Assembly (NCBI RefSeq): GCF_003254625.1
Contig: NZ_QJRJ01000068.1
Location: forward strand, 1 to 64,000
Length of the DNA stretch: 64,000 nucleotides
Origin: Flavobacterium ginsenosidimutans
GTDB taxonomy: Bacteria > Bacteroidota > Bacteroidia > Flavobacteriales > Flavobacteriaceae
Direction: 5' to 3'
Shown here: positions 36,168 to 45,209 of the stretch, piece by piece
How positions within the stretch are numbered: position 1 is the stretch's first letter
Layout: every line of letters begins with the position of its first letter
The notes under the pieces: generated by a model
The model's input: the letters and a program-made list of their open reading frames with translations, nothing else
Told to the model about the DNA's origin: nothing
The model's database searches: none
Program-made: the position numbers and the translations under genes

Positions 36168-37199
36168 ATGAAAAAATTACTTAAAAATGTTTCCTTATTA
36201 ATGCTAATTGCCATTTTTTTTGCTTCATGTAAATCTCAAATGGCAACTGAAAAATATTCATTTTCTAAAGGAGCAGATGTAGGCTGGTTACCGCAAATGG
36301 AGGCGACTGGCTATAAATTTTACGATACAGACGGTTCTGAGAAAGACTGTCTTCAATTACTAAAAGATCGTGGAATAAATACCATCAGATTACGTGTTTG
36401 GGTAAATCCAAATGATGATAAAGCCAGCGGACATTGCAGTCCCGAAGAAACTGTTGTTATGGCAGTTCGAGCACAAAAAATGGGAATGCGAATCATGATC
36501 AATTTTCATTACAGCGATTCTTGGGCAGATCCTGCAAAGCAGAATAAACCTGCAGCATGGGCAAAACACTCTTTTCCAGAATTGTTAACTGATGTTTACA
36601 ACCATACTTATGATGTTCTGAAGCTGTTAAAAAAAGCAGGAGTAACTCCAGAATGGGTTCAAGTTGGAAATGAAATTCCGGGCGGAATGCTTTGGCCAGA
36701 AGGAAGCACAGACAACTTTAATCAACTGGCTCAATTGCTTAATAAAGGATATGAGGCGACAAAAGCTATAGATTCAAAAATCAAAGTTATTGTTCATTTG
36801 GATGAAGGAAATAAAAACGAAAAATTCAGATGGTTTTTTGATAAAGCAACTGAAAATAAAGTGAAGTATGATATAATTGGTCTTTCGTATTATCCTTTTT
36901 GGTTAAAAACAGATTATAAAGAAAACATTTCAGATTTAGAAAATAATCTGAAAGATATGGCTTCTCGATACAACAAAGAAGTTATGGTCGTTGAAGTTGG
37001 TGGTGATTATACGTTAGAGCAAAACACAAAAGAAATGCTTGAAGCTACTATAAAAGCAGTAAAAAGTGTGCCTAACAATAAAGGTTTGGGAGTTATTTAT
37101 TGGGAACCAGAAGGCGAGAAAAGCTGGAGCGGTTATCAGTTAAATGCTTGGCTTCCTGACGGAAAACCGTCACCAGCATTAGATGCTTTCAAAAATTAA
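36168..37199 (+). CDS. GH53 endo-beta-1,4-galactanase lipoprotein (second copy)
   Basis: A 343-residue GH53 enzyme directly behind the first. The signal ends FASC at about Cys21, followed by KSQMATEK, which is basic rather than acidic, so it may stay in the periplasm while the first copy is surface-exposed. Motifs are GADVGWLPQMEATG, IRLRVWVNP, HYSDSWADP, the acid/base VGNEIPGGMLWP (Glu169) and the nucleophile VVEVGGDYT (Glu276). The nucleophile context (VEVG instead of AETA) differs from the first copy, which suggests distinct chain-length or linkage preferences rather than simple redundancy. Confidence 0.95.
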   Translation: MKKLLKNVSLLMLIAIFFASCKSQMATEKYSFSKGADVGWLPQMEATGYKFYDTDGSEKDCLQLLKDRGINTIRLRVWVNPNDDKASGHCSPEETVVMAVRAQKMGMRIMINFHYSDSWADPAKQNKPAAWAKHSFPELLTDVYNHTYDVLKLLKKAGVTPEWVQVGNEIPGGMLWPEGSTDNFNQLAQLLNKGYEATKAIDSKIKVIVHLDEGNKNEKFRWFFDKATENKVKYDIIGLSYYPFWLKTDYKENISDLENNLKDMASRYNKEVMVVEVGGDYTLEQNTKEMLEATIKAVKSVPNNKGLGVIYWEPEGEKSWSGYQLNAWLPDGKPSPALDAFKN

Positions 37200-37217
37200 A
37201 TAATCAATTAAATTCTA

Positions 37218-37267
37218 CCATTTAAGAAATCAAGAAAGTTCAGTTTAGACACTTGATTTCTTAATGG
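37218..37267 (+). terminator. Hairpin between GH53 and GH2 genes
   Basis: CCATTTAAGAAATCAAG at 37218-37234 pairs with CTTGATTTCTTAATGG at 37252-37267 (one unpaired A). There is no T tract after it. It is a second strong intra-operon hairpin, 20 bases before the GH2 start codon. Confidence 0.55.
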
Positions 37268-37286
37268 CAAGAAAACAAAGAGTAAA

Positions 37287-39725
37287 ATGAAACTAATTTT
37301 TAAATCGATATCATTCTTATTTCTAGTGATTTTTTCGTCTGGAAAAGTTATGTCACAATCAAAAACGGTTATTTTAAAAGATAACTGGCTCTTTTCTAAA
37401 GAAGTGAAAGGAGATGCTTTTTCAGTAGATTTTGATGCTTCAAAATGGGAAAAAGTTAGTGTTCCTCATGATTGGGCTATTTATGGACCTTTTGATAAAG
37501 AATGGGATAAACAGGTTTCCGCAATTGAACAAAACGGAGAAACAGTTCCAACTGAAAAAACAGGACGTACTGGAGCACTTCCACATATTGGCACAGGATG
37601 GTATCGAAATATATTTACAATCCCAGAGTTTAAAAAAGGGAAAAAAGCACTTCTTATTTTTGAAGGTGCAATGAGTGAACCTCAGGTTTTTTTAAATGGA
37701 AAAAAAATAGGAGAATGGGGGTATGGATACAGCTATTTTTATATTGATATTACAAATGATCTTTTGGTTGGAAAAGAAAATGTATTGGCAGTAAAATTGA
37801 CCAATAAGCCATTTTCTTCAAGATGGTATCCAGGAGCAGGTCTTTATAGAAAAGTAAGCATTGTGTTGAATGAAGAAGAAAATTTTGCACAATGGGGTAC
37901 TTTTATTACTACGCCTGAAATGAAAGGCAATAATGCTAATGTTGACATTAAAGCGGAGTTTAATGGAAACAACGTATCAATGGTAACTGAAATAAAGGAT
38001 GCTAGTAATAATATAGTAGCGACACAAAAAAGTACAGAAGGAACACAGGGAAAATTTCATCAAATAATTGAAGTTGCTAATTCTCATTTATGGAGTCCAG
38101 AAACACCTTATCTCTATACAGCAGTAACCAAATTATATGCAGCTGATGGAACTTTAAAAGACGAACAAAATATAAAGTTTGGTATCCGATTTATTAAATA
38201 CGAACCCAAAACAGGATTTAGTCTTAATGGAAAAGTAACCAAATTCAAAGGAGTTTGCCTTCATCATGATTTGGGACCACTTGGTGCGGCTGTAAATAAA
38301 GCAGCTCTTCGCAGACAGCTAACAATTTTAAAAGATTTGGGCTGTAATGCGATTAGAAGTTCTCATAATATGCCCTCTTTTGAACAGCTTGAATTGGCTG
38401 ACGAAATGGGATTTATGTTTCTTGCAGAAAGTTTTGATGAATGGGCAAAGCCAAAAGTACAAAACGGTTATCATCGCTTTTTTGAAGAATATGCAGAAAA
38501 AGACATTGTGAATTTAGTAAGAGCCACACGCAATCATCCTTGTATTGTAATGTGGAGTTCCGGAAATGAAGTTCCGGATCAATGGGGAGCTGAAGGGGTA
38601 AAACGTGCCAGATGGCTGCAGGACATTTTTCACCGTGAAGATCCTACAAGACCCGTGACTGTTGGTATGGATCAGGTAAAAGCAACTATGGAATCTGGCT
38701 TTGGAGCTTTGCTCGATATTCCGGGATTAAATTATAGAGTGCATCTTTATGAAGAAGCGTATAAAACATTTCCACAAGGATTTATATTAGGTTCAGAAAC
38801 AGCTTCAACAGTGAGTTCAAGAGGGATTTATAAATTTCCTGTTGTGCAGGCAAAGAATAAACAATATGATGATTTTCAGAGTTCGTCGTACGATCTTGAA
38901 GCATGCGACTGGTCCAATGTTCCTGACGAAGATTTTGTACTTCAAGACGATAAACCGTGGGTTATTGGAGAATTTGTATGGACTGGTTTTGATTATTTAG
39001 GAGAACCTACGCCTTATGATGAAAAGTGGCCATCTAGAAGTTCTTACTTTGGAATTTCAGATTTAGCAGGACTTCCTAAAGACCGATTTTATCTTTATAG
39101 AAGCAGATGGAATACTAAGGACAAAACGCTTCATATACTGCCACATTGGAATTGGAAGGGAAGAGAAGGGGAAATTACTCCTGTTTTCGTTTACACGAAT
39201 TATGACAGCGCAGAGCTTTTCGTAAATGGAAAAAGTATGGGAGTTCAGAAAAAAAATAATTCAACTCCACAAAATCGCTATCGTTTAATGTGGAATGATG
39301 TAAAGTATGAGCCAGGAACTGTAAAAGTTGTTGCATTTGATTCAAATGGAAAAATAGCTGCTGAAAATGAAGTTAAAACAGCCGGAGATCCTTATAAAAT
39401 TGTTCTAGAAGCAGATCGAAAAACCATTAAAGCGGATGGTGAAGATATCTCTTTTGTAACGGTTTCAGTAGTTGATAAAAATGGAATTCCGTGTCCTATG
39501 GCAGATAATGAACTTCAATTTAAAGTAACTGGAGCAGGAACTTACAGAGCAGCATGTAATGGCGATGCGACATCATTAGTAATATTTCACCAAAATAAAA
39601 TGAAGCTTTTTAGTGGTAAACTTGTGGTTCTAGTTAAAGCAATTCAAACTGCAGGCGCAATTCAACTGGAAGTAACAGGTAAAGGACTTCAAAAAGGTAA
39701 AATAAATTTAAAAGCAGAACATTGA
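37287..39725 (+). CDS. GH2 beta-galactosidase
   Basis: An 812-residue exported glycoside hydrolase family 2 enzyme, expected to release galactose from galacto-oligosaccharides in the periplasm. The signal peptide ends VMSQ near residue 24. The sugar-binding jelly roll (about 28-200) includes VSVPHDWAIYGPFD and GTGWYRNIF. An Ig-like domain follows, then the TIM barrel (about 310-610) with GVCLHHDLGPLG, acid/base Glu428 in WSSGNEVPDQW and probable nucleophile Glu504 in LGSETAST. GEFVWTGFDYLGEP lies near the barrel end. The C-terminus (about 620-812) has the DUF4982-like and Ig-like domains seen in this Bacteroidota subgroup. It ends the galactan operon. Related GH2 enzymes can act on other beta-glycosides, but the GH53 context favours galactose. 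Confidence 0.93.
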   Translation: MKLIFKSISFLFLVIFSSGKVMSQSKTVILKDNWLFSKEVKGDAFSVDFDASKWEKVSVPHDWAIYGPFDKEWDKQVSAIEQNGETVPTEKTGRTGALPHIGTGWYRNIFTIPEFKKGKKALLIFEGAMSEPQVFLNGKKIGEWGYGYSYFYIDITNDLLVGKENVLAVKLTNKPFSSRWYPGAGLYRKVSIVLNEEENFAQWGTFITTPEMKGNNANVDIKAEFNGNNVSMVTEIKDASNNIVATQKSTEGTQGKFHQIIEVANSHLWSPETPYLYTAVTKLYAADGTLKDEQNIKFGIRFIKYEPKTGFSLNGKVTKFKGVCLHHDLGPLGAAVNKAALRRQLTILKDLGCNAIRSSHNMPSFEQLELADEMGFMFLAESFDEWAKPKVQNGYHRFFEEYAEKDIVNLVRATRNHPCIVMWSSGNEVPDQWGAEGVKRARWLQDIFHREDPTRPVTVGMDQVKATMESGFGALLDIPGLNYRVHLYEEAYKTFPQGFILGSETASTVSSRGIYKFPVVQAKNKQYDDFQSSSYDLEACDWSNVPDEDFVLQDDKPWVIGEFVWTGFDYLGEPTPYDEKWPSRSSYFGISDLAGLPKDRFYLYRSRWNTKDKTLHILPHWNWKGREGEITPVFVYTNYDSAELFVNGKSMGVQKKNNSTPQNRYRLMWNDVKYEPGTVKVVAFDSNGKIAAENEVKTAGDPYKIVLEADRKTIKADGEDISFVTVSVVDKNGIPCPMADNELQFKVTGAGTYRAACNGDATSLVIFHQNKMKLFSGKLVVLVKAIQTAGAIQLEVTGKGLQKGKINLKAEH

Positions 39726-39779
39726 TGATTAGGCAACTATAAATTTTGAGTTTTTAGAATGTTAGTAATTTCGATGTTG

Positions 39780-39810
39780 AGGGAGAGTTTAAATAAAAAA
39801 ACTCTCCCTT
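39780..39810 (+). terminator. Terminator of the galactan operon
   Basis: AGGGAGAGTTT and AAACTCTCCCTT form a perfect 11-bp stem with an 8-base loop, followed by ACTTTTTACT on the plus strand. It lies 55 bases after the GH2 stop codon. Confidence 0.75.
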
Positions 39811-39908
39811 ACTTTTTACTCGAACCATCAAAAGAGAATACGAGATATTTATCAAATAGAGAAATTGCCTTTTTTTTGATATTAAAAAGGGAATAACTCA
39901 GATATTAC

Positions 39909-41519
39909 TTAAACCTTATTTTGTTTTCTTTTTTTAATTATTTTTTTGCCAATAATATAAAGCCCAATGATGGCTAGAAAATGAAATAAATAGGATTTTG
40001 GTTCGCTGTTTCCAACTACAGAAAAAATACGATTCCATCTCAGTTTATTTAATCCTTTGCCATCTTTTTCCCAGCTGAACCATATAAATACTGGTTTCCC
40101 AATTACATGATCAAAAGGAACATATCCCCAAAATCTAGCATCTAATGAGTTCTGGCGATTGTCACCCATCATCCAGTAATAATCCTGTTTAAAAGTGTAT
40201 GAATTGCTGATTTTGCCATTGATCATAATTTTGTCTCCATTCACGATTAAGGTATTTTTCTCATATTCTTGAATGATTCTCTTATAAAAAGGCAGTGTTT
40301 TTAAATCCAATTTTACAGTTGCACCTTTTTTCGGAATGTAAATAGGTCCAAAATTGTCAATATTCCAGCCTAAAGAAGAAACATGAGGAAAAACATCACC
40401 GTCTACTCCCTTTGGAGTTAAATATTTTGTGACGCTTTTTAACATTGGATTCTTTGCGATCAAGGCAGCTTCTTTATCAGTCAGGGTTAAAAAATATTGT
40501 CCTTTATCAGTTTGGGCAAAAAAGCCGTTGTCGTACTTCATTCCTTCTCTGGCACCGTACATATTTACAAGAGCTTCTTGACCAATTGTTTGACCTTTTG
40601 TATCAACAAAAAAGTTATACTGTGGCTTCGCGCTTTCAGGCATTACGCTTAATTTTCCATTAATATAAATATCGCCATTACGAATTTCTAAAGAATCACC
40701 AGCTATACCAACACATCTCTTTACTAAATTTGTTTTCTTATCGATAGGCTTATAATAATTTCGATCAGGATGAAAATTATCCATATCACGTAATGTATCT
40801 GCTGGCTGATTAAATACAACAATATCGTTGCGTTCTATTTTTTCTATTGCAGGAAACCTAAAGTAAGGTAGCTGAAACTTGTTTAATAATGATGTTTCTT
40901 TTTTTGTCTCATCGTCATTAAATAAATACGATTTTCTATTTAAAACAGGAATTGTGTCATGAACCATTGGCAACGCAATGGTGGTCATGGGAGTTCTTGG
41001 ACCATAATTAATTTTACTTACAAATAAAAAATCTCCAATATATAAGGTCTTTTCTAATGATGAAGACGGAATAGTAAAAGGCTGAATAATATAAGTATGA
41101 ACTAGAGTAGCGACAATAATAGCAAATAAAAGAGAACTTACTGTATCAGCCCCTTTTGATTTAGAATTAAGATCTCTATTTTCAATGTATACAAGATTTT
41201 CTGAGGTATAATTTAAAAAAGTGATGTAGAGTCCTAATGTCAGAACAACTAGTATAGTATCAACTATCGAGTTTTTTCCAAAACTTCTAATTGTTTCTAC
41301 CCAGACCACAGGAATCATTATAAGATTAATAATAGGTAAAAACAATAGAAAACACCACCATTGTGGGCGGTTGATAATTTTCATTAAAACAATTAAATTA
41401 TAAATTGGAATAAATGATTCTATAGCCTTTCTGCCAGCTTTTAAATAGAGCTTCCAAGTAGATAGTCCATGAATAATTTGCATAATTAAAATGAAAATAA
41501 GCCATTCTGATAAATTCAT
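39909..41519 (-). CDS. lepB: Signal peptidase I, Bacteroidota type with N-terminal membrane extension
   Basis: A 536-residue inner-membrane serine protease that removes signal peptides from exported proteins. The first 115 residues contain three to four hydrophobic segments of the DUF5684-like type. The catalytic part starts near residue 125 with one more membrane segment. The nucleophile lies in IPSSSLEKTL (Ser154) and the general base in VKRCVGIAGD (Lys267). The C-terminal box YYWMMGDNRQNSLDARFWGYVP is complete. An insertion of about 120 residues separates the two halves, as is usual in this phylum. A single such enzyme would be needed for the many exported proteins nearby. It is convergent with the galactan operon, from which it is functionally independent. 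Confidence 0.93.
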   Translation of the reverse strand: MNLSEWLIFILIMQIIHGLSTWKLYLKAGRKAIESFIPIYNLIVLMKIINRPQWWCFLLFLPIINLIMIPVVWVETIRSFGKNSIVDTILVVLTLGLYITFLNYTSENLVYIENRDLNSKSKGADTVSSLLFAIIVATLVHTYIIQPFTIPSSSLEKTLYIGDFLFVSKINYGPRTPMTTIALPMVHDTIPVLNRKSYLFNDDETKKETSLLNKFQLPYFRFPAIEKIERNDIVVFNQPADTLRDMDNFHPDRNYYKPIDKKTNLVKRCVGIAGDSLEIRNGDIYINGKLSVMPESAKPQYNFFVDTKGQTIGQEALVNMYGAREGMKYDNGFFAQTDKGQYFLTLTDKEAALIAKNPMLKSVTKYLTPKGVDGDVFPHVSSLGWNIDNFGPIYIPKKGATVKLDLKTLPFYKRIIQEYEKNTLIVNGDKIMINGKISNSYTFKQDYYWMMGDNRQNSLDARFWGYVPFDHVIGKPVFIWFSWEKDGKGLNKLRWNRIFSVVGNSEPKSYLFHFLAIIGLYIIGKKIIKKRKQNKV

Positions 41520-41715
41520 ATTTTGCGTTTTTTGATGTTTAAATGGAATAAGGATAAAAAATAAACAGGATCTTCAATTGAAATAATTAGTTATATGTAG
41601 TCTTTTTCTAAATATGTTACAAAGTAGTTAGGGAATAAATTATTTGGTTGAGTTAAGGTTAGAGGTGTTTAGAAGAATTTTATAATCGCGGGATTTTATG
41701 GTTTCACCTCATTAA

Positions 41716-41747
41716 TTTGATTCTAACCAAGAGGATCGCTAAATTTG
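41716..41747 (+). promoter_or_regulatory. Promoter of the LytS/LytTR operon
   Basis: TTTG at 41716-41719 and TAAATTTG at 41740-41747 match the -33 and -7 elements exactly, with 20 bases between. The predicted transcription start is near 41754, giving a leader of about a dozen bases before the ATG at 41767. A TTTCACCTCA at 41702-41711 abuts the -33 element and resembles the TTACCTCA repeats at 43600-43628. Confidence 0.65.
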
Positions 41748-41766
41748 GAATAAATCCGTAAGATTT

Positions 41767-42864
41767 ATGAAAAGGAAAATTTCGTTTTATGCGCTTCATC
41801 TGTGTTTGTGTTTGGCTTTTTTATTTCTGCCTTATGCATTTACATCATCAAAAACCATTTTTACATGGCCAGATTTGTACTCAAATGTACACGACCGAAT
41901 CTATTTTTTTATTTATTTCAGTTTATTGTGTTTCTTCTATTTTAACTACTATTATTTAATTCCCAAATATTATTTTAAAAACAAGCGCTTACTTTATTTT
42001 ATAATGATTGCTTGTTTTCTTTTATTTTTTCTTTGGATATCAAGATTTCTAGATCATCCGGATCATAATTTTTTAGATTTTAGACCTCATCCCAAAAGTT
42101 TTTCTGGTGATCCAAAACCATTTGAAGGAATAAAACCACCGCCAGATTTTCGAGGAATGCCTCCGCATCCAATGCCTCTTGATACAATGGGCGGGCCGCC
42201 AACACAATACGGACATACAGCGCTTGTGTATTTACTTGGGGTGATTTCAAGTTTGTTATTTGCAATTTCTGGAAGGCTGCAAAATGTAGAAAAAGAAAAA
42301 ATGAAATCTGAACTTGCTTTTTTGAAAGCGCAGATTAATCCGCATTTTTTGTTTAACACACTTAACAGCATTTATGCGCTGGCTTTAAAGAAAGACGATA
42401 GAACTCCAGATGCTGTTATACAGCTTTCTGAACTTATGCGCTATATAATTTCAGAAGCTAATGAGGAAGTAATCGATTTAAGCAAAGAAATCAATTATAT
42501 AAACAGTTTTATCTCACTCCAAAAAACGCGCTTGGGTAATACTGTCAAGGTTGATTATCAAGTTAGCGGAAAGCCATTTGGTAAATCCATAACTCCGCTT
42601 ATTTTAATTTCATTTATTGAAAATGCTTTTAAGCACGGTGTAAATCCAGATCAAACTTCTGAGATTTGTATCCATATTGATATTTTAGAAGATATGCTTA
42701 TGATGGAAGTATCTAATAAAAAAACATTTTCTGTCAAATCTGAAACTGGCATTGGTCTACAAAATACAATTGAAAGACTAACGTTATTATATCCAAACAG
42801 ACACCAGCTGGAAATTGAAAATAGCGCTGATAAGTATATTGTAAAATTAAGTATCAAAGTATGA
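41767..42864 (+). CDS. LytS-type sensor histidine kinase
   Basis: A 365-residue inner-membrane sensor kinase of the His_kinase/LytS family. Four hydrophobic segments are visible (about 8-28, 45-65, 75-95 and 148-168), with a Pro-rich loop (FRPHPKSFSGDPKPFEG and following) between the third and fourth. The phosphoacceptor block AQINPHFLFNTLNSIYAL follows, then LSELMRYIISE, and the ATP-binding N-box SFIENAFKHGV and GIGLQNTIERL. The gene overlaps the next one by four bases (ATGA), which indicates translational coupling with its response regulator. The proline-rich loop is a plausible sensing surface, but the signal is unknown. Confidence 0.93.
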   Translation: MKRKISFYALHLCLCLAFLFLPYAFTSSKTIFTWPDLYSNVHDRIYFFIYFSLLCFFYFNYYYLIPKYYFKNKRLLYFIMIACFLLFFLWISRFLDHPDHNFLDFRPHPKSFSGDPKPFEGIKPPPDFRGMPPHPMPLDTMGGPPTQYGHTALVYLLGVISSLLFAISGRLQNVEKEKMKSELAFLKAQINPHFLFNTLNSIYALALKKDDRTPDAVIQLSELMRYIISEANEEVIDLSKEINYINSFISLQKTRLGNTVKVDYQVSGKPFGKSITPLILISFIENAFKHGVNPDQTSEICIHIDILEDMLMMEVSNKKTFSVKSETGIGLQNTIERLTLLYPNRHQLEIENSADKYIVKLSIKV

Positions 42865-43553
42865 TAAAAGCAATTGCATTAGATGATGAACCTCTCGCAT
42901 TAGAAATTCTACAGAGTCTATGCGCAGAAATTGATTATATCGATTTGCAGAAAACATTTTCAAAATCTGAAGAGGCTTTTAAATACCTTAAAAAATACCC
43001 AGTTGACCTGTTATTTTTAGATATAAATATGCCTGCCATTTCAGGATTGGATTTTTATAAAAAAATGCCACATAAAACAATGGTGATTTTTACAACGGCG
43101 TATTCACAATATGCTGTTGAGGGATTTACATTAAGTGCTACAGATTATCTTTTAAAACCGATTTCTTTTTCTCGATTTCAGCAGGCTGCCGAGAAAGCTT
43201 TGCAGCAGTGGAAATATCAGAATCAGAATTTAGAACAGCAGCATCTTTTTATTCGTGCTGATTATAGTTTGGTTAAGATTCTTTTTTCGGATATTCTATA
43301 CATCGAAGGTTTAGATGATTATCTTAAAATTCATATCCAAAATCAAAAAACGGTTGTGACGCGAATGACTTTGAAAACTATACTTCAAAAATTACCAGAA
43401 ACCGAATTCGTTCGTGTGCACCGTTCCTTCATTGTTCCTGTTTCTAAAATAGAGAGAATAAGGAATAAAATCATTTATATAGATCAGGCAGAAATACCAA
43501 TAAGCGCTAGTTTTGAAACTGCTTTTTTTGCTTTTTTAAGCAAAAAACAATAA
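42861..43553 (+). CDS. LytTR-family response regulator
   Basis: A 230-residue cytoplasmic response regulator. The receiver (about 1-120) has the acidic pair DDEP, the phosphorylated Asp54 in LLFLDINMPAISG and the lysine of YLLKPISF. The LytTR DNA-binding domain (about 130-230) contains ILYIEGLDDYLKIH, TRMTLKTILQKLP and FVRVHRSFIVPVSKI. It is translated from the overlapping end of the kinase gene. LytTR proteins bind pairs of short direct repeats about two helical turns apart, and such a pair (TTACCTCA, period 21) lies 47 bases after this gene, upstream of the dioxygenase-like operon. That operon is therefore the likely target. Confidence 0.94.
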   Translation: MIKAIALDDEPLALEILQSLCAEIDYIDLQKTFSKSEEAFKYLKKYPVDLLFLDINMPAISGLDFYKKMPHKTMVIFTTAYSQYAVEGFTLSATDYLLKPISFSRFQQAAEKALQQWKYQNQNLEQQHLFIRADYSLVKILFSDILYIEGLDDYLKIHIQNQKTVVTRMTLKTILQKLPETEFVRVHRSFIVPVSKIERIRNKIIYIDQAEIPISASFETAFFAFLSKKQ

Positions 43554-43599
43554 ATTTTTATTGAGCTAATTTTACTACAAAATATTTTTTCTTCTCGGT

Positions 43600-43628
43600 T
43601 TACCTCATAATTATTGCTGATTACCTCA
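43600..43628 (+). promoter_or_regulatory. Direct-repeat pair, candidate LytTR binding site
   Basis: TTACCTCA occurs at 43600-43607 and again at 43621-43628, a period of exactly 21 bases. A TAATTTTA (one mismatch to TAnnTTTG) follows at 43656-43663, which would put the repeats just upstream of the promoter, where an activator binds. LytTR regulators recognize repeats of this spacing, and the LytTR gene ends at 43553. Confidence 0.5.
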
Positions 43629-43716
43629 AACTTTTTTCGCGATTATAATTTCAGATAATTTTACTTAAAAAATACTGTTCATCATTTAAATGATTCTAAC
43701 AAAAAAACAAGTGAAT

Positions 43717-44481
43717 ATGAAAAGAAAAGATTTTTTAAGAGGTTTAGGTTTAGTAGGAATAGGTTCATTTGCTATTCCAATCCTAAATGCATGCAGTAAA
43801 GATGATGATTCTGAAAGCACATCAACAGACACCGATACTGATAGCGGTACAGCTAATGATACAGGATCTAATTCTGGTTCTACAGACTGCTCTGTAACTT
43901 CTTCTGAAACGGCTGGTCCATTTCCGACTATTACGCCGTCTTCTTTAGTAAAATCAGATATTATCATGGACAGAACGGGAGTTGCTTTTAAGATCAATAT
44001 TACAATACAGAATACAAAAGCAAGTTGTGCCGCTTTAAAAGACGCTATTGTAGACATTTGGCACTGCGATAAAGATGGTTATTATTCTGAATATGGAGGA
44101 ACTTCTATGCAGTCAGTTAACTACACTTCGTCGCATTTTTTAAGAGGAAGGCAAACTACAGATGAAAACGGATTAGTGACTTTCACCTCTATATTTCCAG
44201 GCTGGTATACAGGTCGTGCAACACATATTCATGTTCATATTTATAATTCTAGCGGAACTTCATTATTAGTAACTCAAATTGCATTTCCTGAAGGTTCTGG
44301 GAGTGCAGTTGCTCTGGTAAATGCATCAACAGCAAATGGATATACAAAAGGATTATCAGGTTACACATATAATGCTTCTGATAATGTTTTTTCTGATTCG
44401 GTTGCCAATGAATTAGCTGAAGTTACAGGAAGTGTTTCAGAAGGATTTGTTTTAAAACATACGATTAAAGTTGCGGCTTAA
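43717..44481 (+). CDS. Intradiol-dioxygenase-like exported lipoprotein
   Basis: A 254-residue protein of the protocatechuate/catechol intradiol dioxygenase fold, anchored as a lipoprotein. I take the ATG at 43717 (MKRKDFLRGLG) rather than the ATG at 43690, because it gives a normal signal with lipobox ILNAC at Cys26. The next residues are SKDDDSE, followed by a Ser/Thr/Asp linker. This matches the pattern of acidic lipoprotein-export signals that send proteins to the cell surface in this phylum. The four iron ligands of the family appear present: Tyr123 in DKDGYYSEY, Tyr164, His170 and His172 in GWYTGRATHIHVHI. A catechol-like substrate outside the cell is implied but unproven. It heads a three-gene operon. 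Confidence 0.88.
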   Translation: MKRKDFLRGLGLVGIGSFAIPILNACSKDDDSESTSTDTDTDSGTANDTGSNSGSTDCSVTSSETAGPFPTITPSSLVKSDIIMDRTGVAFKINITIQNTKASCAALKDAIVDIWHCDKDGYYSEYGGTSMQSVNYTSSHFLRGRQTTDENGLVTFTSIFPGWYTGRATHIHVHIYNSSGTSLLVTQIAFPEGSGSAVALVNASTANGYTKGLSGYTYNASDNVFSDSVANELAEVTGSVSEGFVLKHTIKVAA

Positions 44482-44501
44482 AAACGTTTAAGTTAATTAA
44501 G

Positions 44502-45206
44502 ATGATTAAGCAGATTCCAACACAAATATATAAGTCAGAAGCGAGAGGAGTTTTTAAAACAGAAAACCATAATTGCTTCGCCACTTTTAATTTTGCAGAT
44601 TATCAGGATTTGTCCAGAAAACCATTCGGAACATTACAAATTTTGAATGAAGAAATACTTGGTCCAAATCAGCGTATTAATGTAACTGTTAAGGAGAATA
44701 CAAATGTTGTTATTTTGCCATTATTTGGAGGAGTAGAATATTCAGATAATCATCTTAAATCGGAATTTTTAAGGGTAGATCAGATTAAGTTAGTGAAAGT
44801 TTCAAGTGAAATGTCTTTTGAAATATTTAACCCTTATGAAAATGAAATCGTAAGTTATCTACAGATTGATTTTCTGCAAGATTTGCAATTTTATCAAAAT
44901 CACTCTGAGCTTTCTGAAATCGATTTTACTTCTAGAAATAAAATGTTGCCTTTATTCGAAATCGGAAAAAATGCTGGTTTTATAGGTGTTTATGATGGGA
45001 GAAAGCATGGTTCTTATACTTTGAGAGATACTAAAAACGGTGTTTTTGTATTTGTGATTAACGGCGCTTTCGAAGTAGAAGACAGACTTTTAGAAGCTAA
45101 AGATGGTTTAAGTCTTAAAAAAGTAAGTGCAATAGAATGGGAAGCTCTTTCTGAAAATGCTGTTTTGCTGGTTTTTGAAGTTATTTTAAAACAAATTGGA
45201 ATATAA
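44502..45206 (+). CDS. Pirin-like cupin protein without the canonical metal-site histidines
   Basis: A 234-residue cytoplasmic protein. The N-terminal part matches pirin/quercetinase proteins: SEARGVF, then FATFNFADYQD, then FGTLQILNEEILGPNQRINV. At the point where pirins carry HPHRDME, this protein has NVTVKENTNVVILPL, so the histidine cluster that holds iron is absent. The C-terminal half (about 145-230) is a second cupin-like domain (GVFVFVINGAFEVEDRLLEAKDGL). It follows the dioxygenase-like gene by 20 bases and precedes an unknown gene by 3 bases. Without metal ligands, a binding or regulatory role is more likely than catalysis. The family link rests on visible motifs only. Confidence 0.7.
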   Translation: MIKQIPTQIYKSEARGVFKTENHNCFATFNFADYQDLSRKPFGTLQILNEEILGPNQRINVTVKENTNVVILPLFGGVEYSDNHLKSEFLRVDQIKLVKVSSEMSFEIFNPYENEIVSYLQIDFLQDLQFYQNHSELSEIDFTSRNKMLPLFEIGKNAGFIGVYDGRKHGSYTLRDTKNGVFVFVINGAFEVEDRLLEAKDGLSLKKVSAIEWEALSENAVLLVFEVILKQIGI

Positions 45207-45209
45207 CAC

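Noticed and set aside
42087..42371. A 94-codon minus-strand frame antisense to the sensor kinase
   Set aside because: It overlaps the kinase's proline-rich loop and catalytic block, and its Gly/Pro-rich composition is the reverse reading of that loop.
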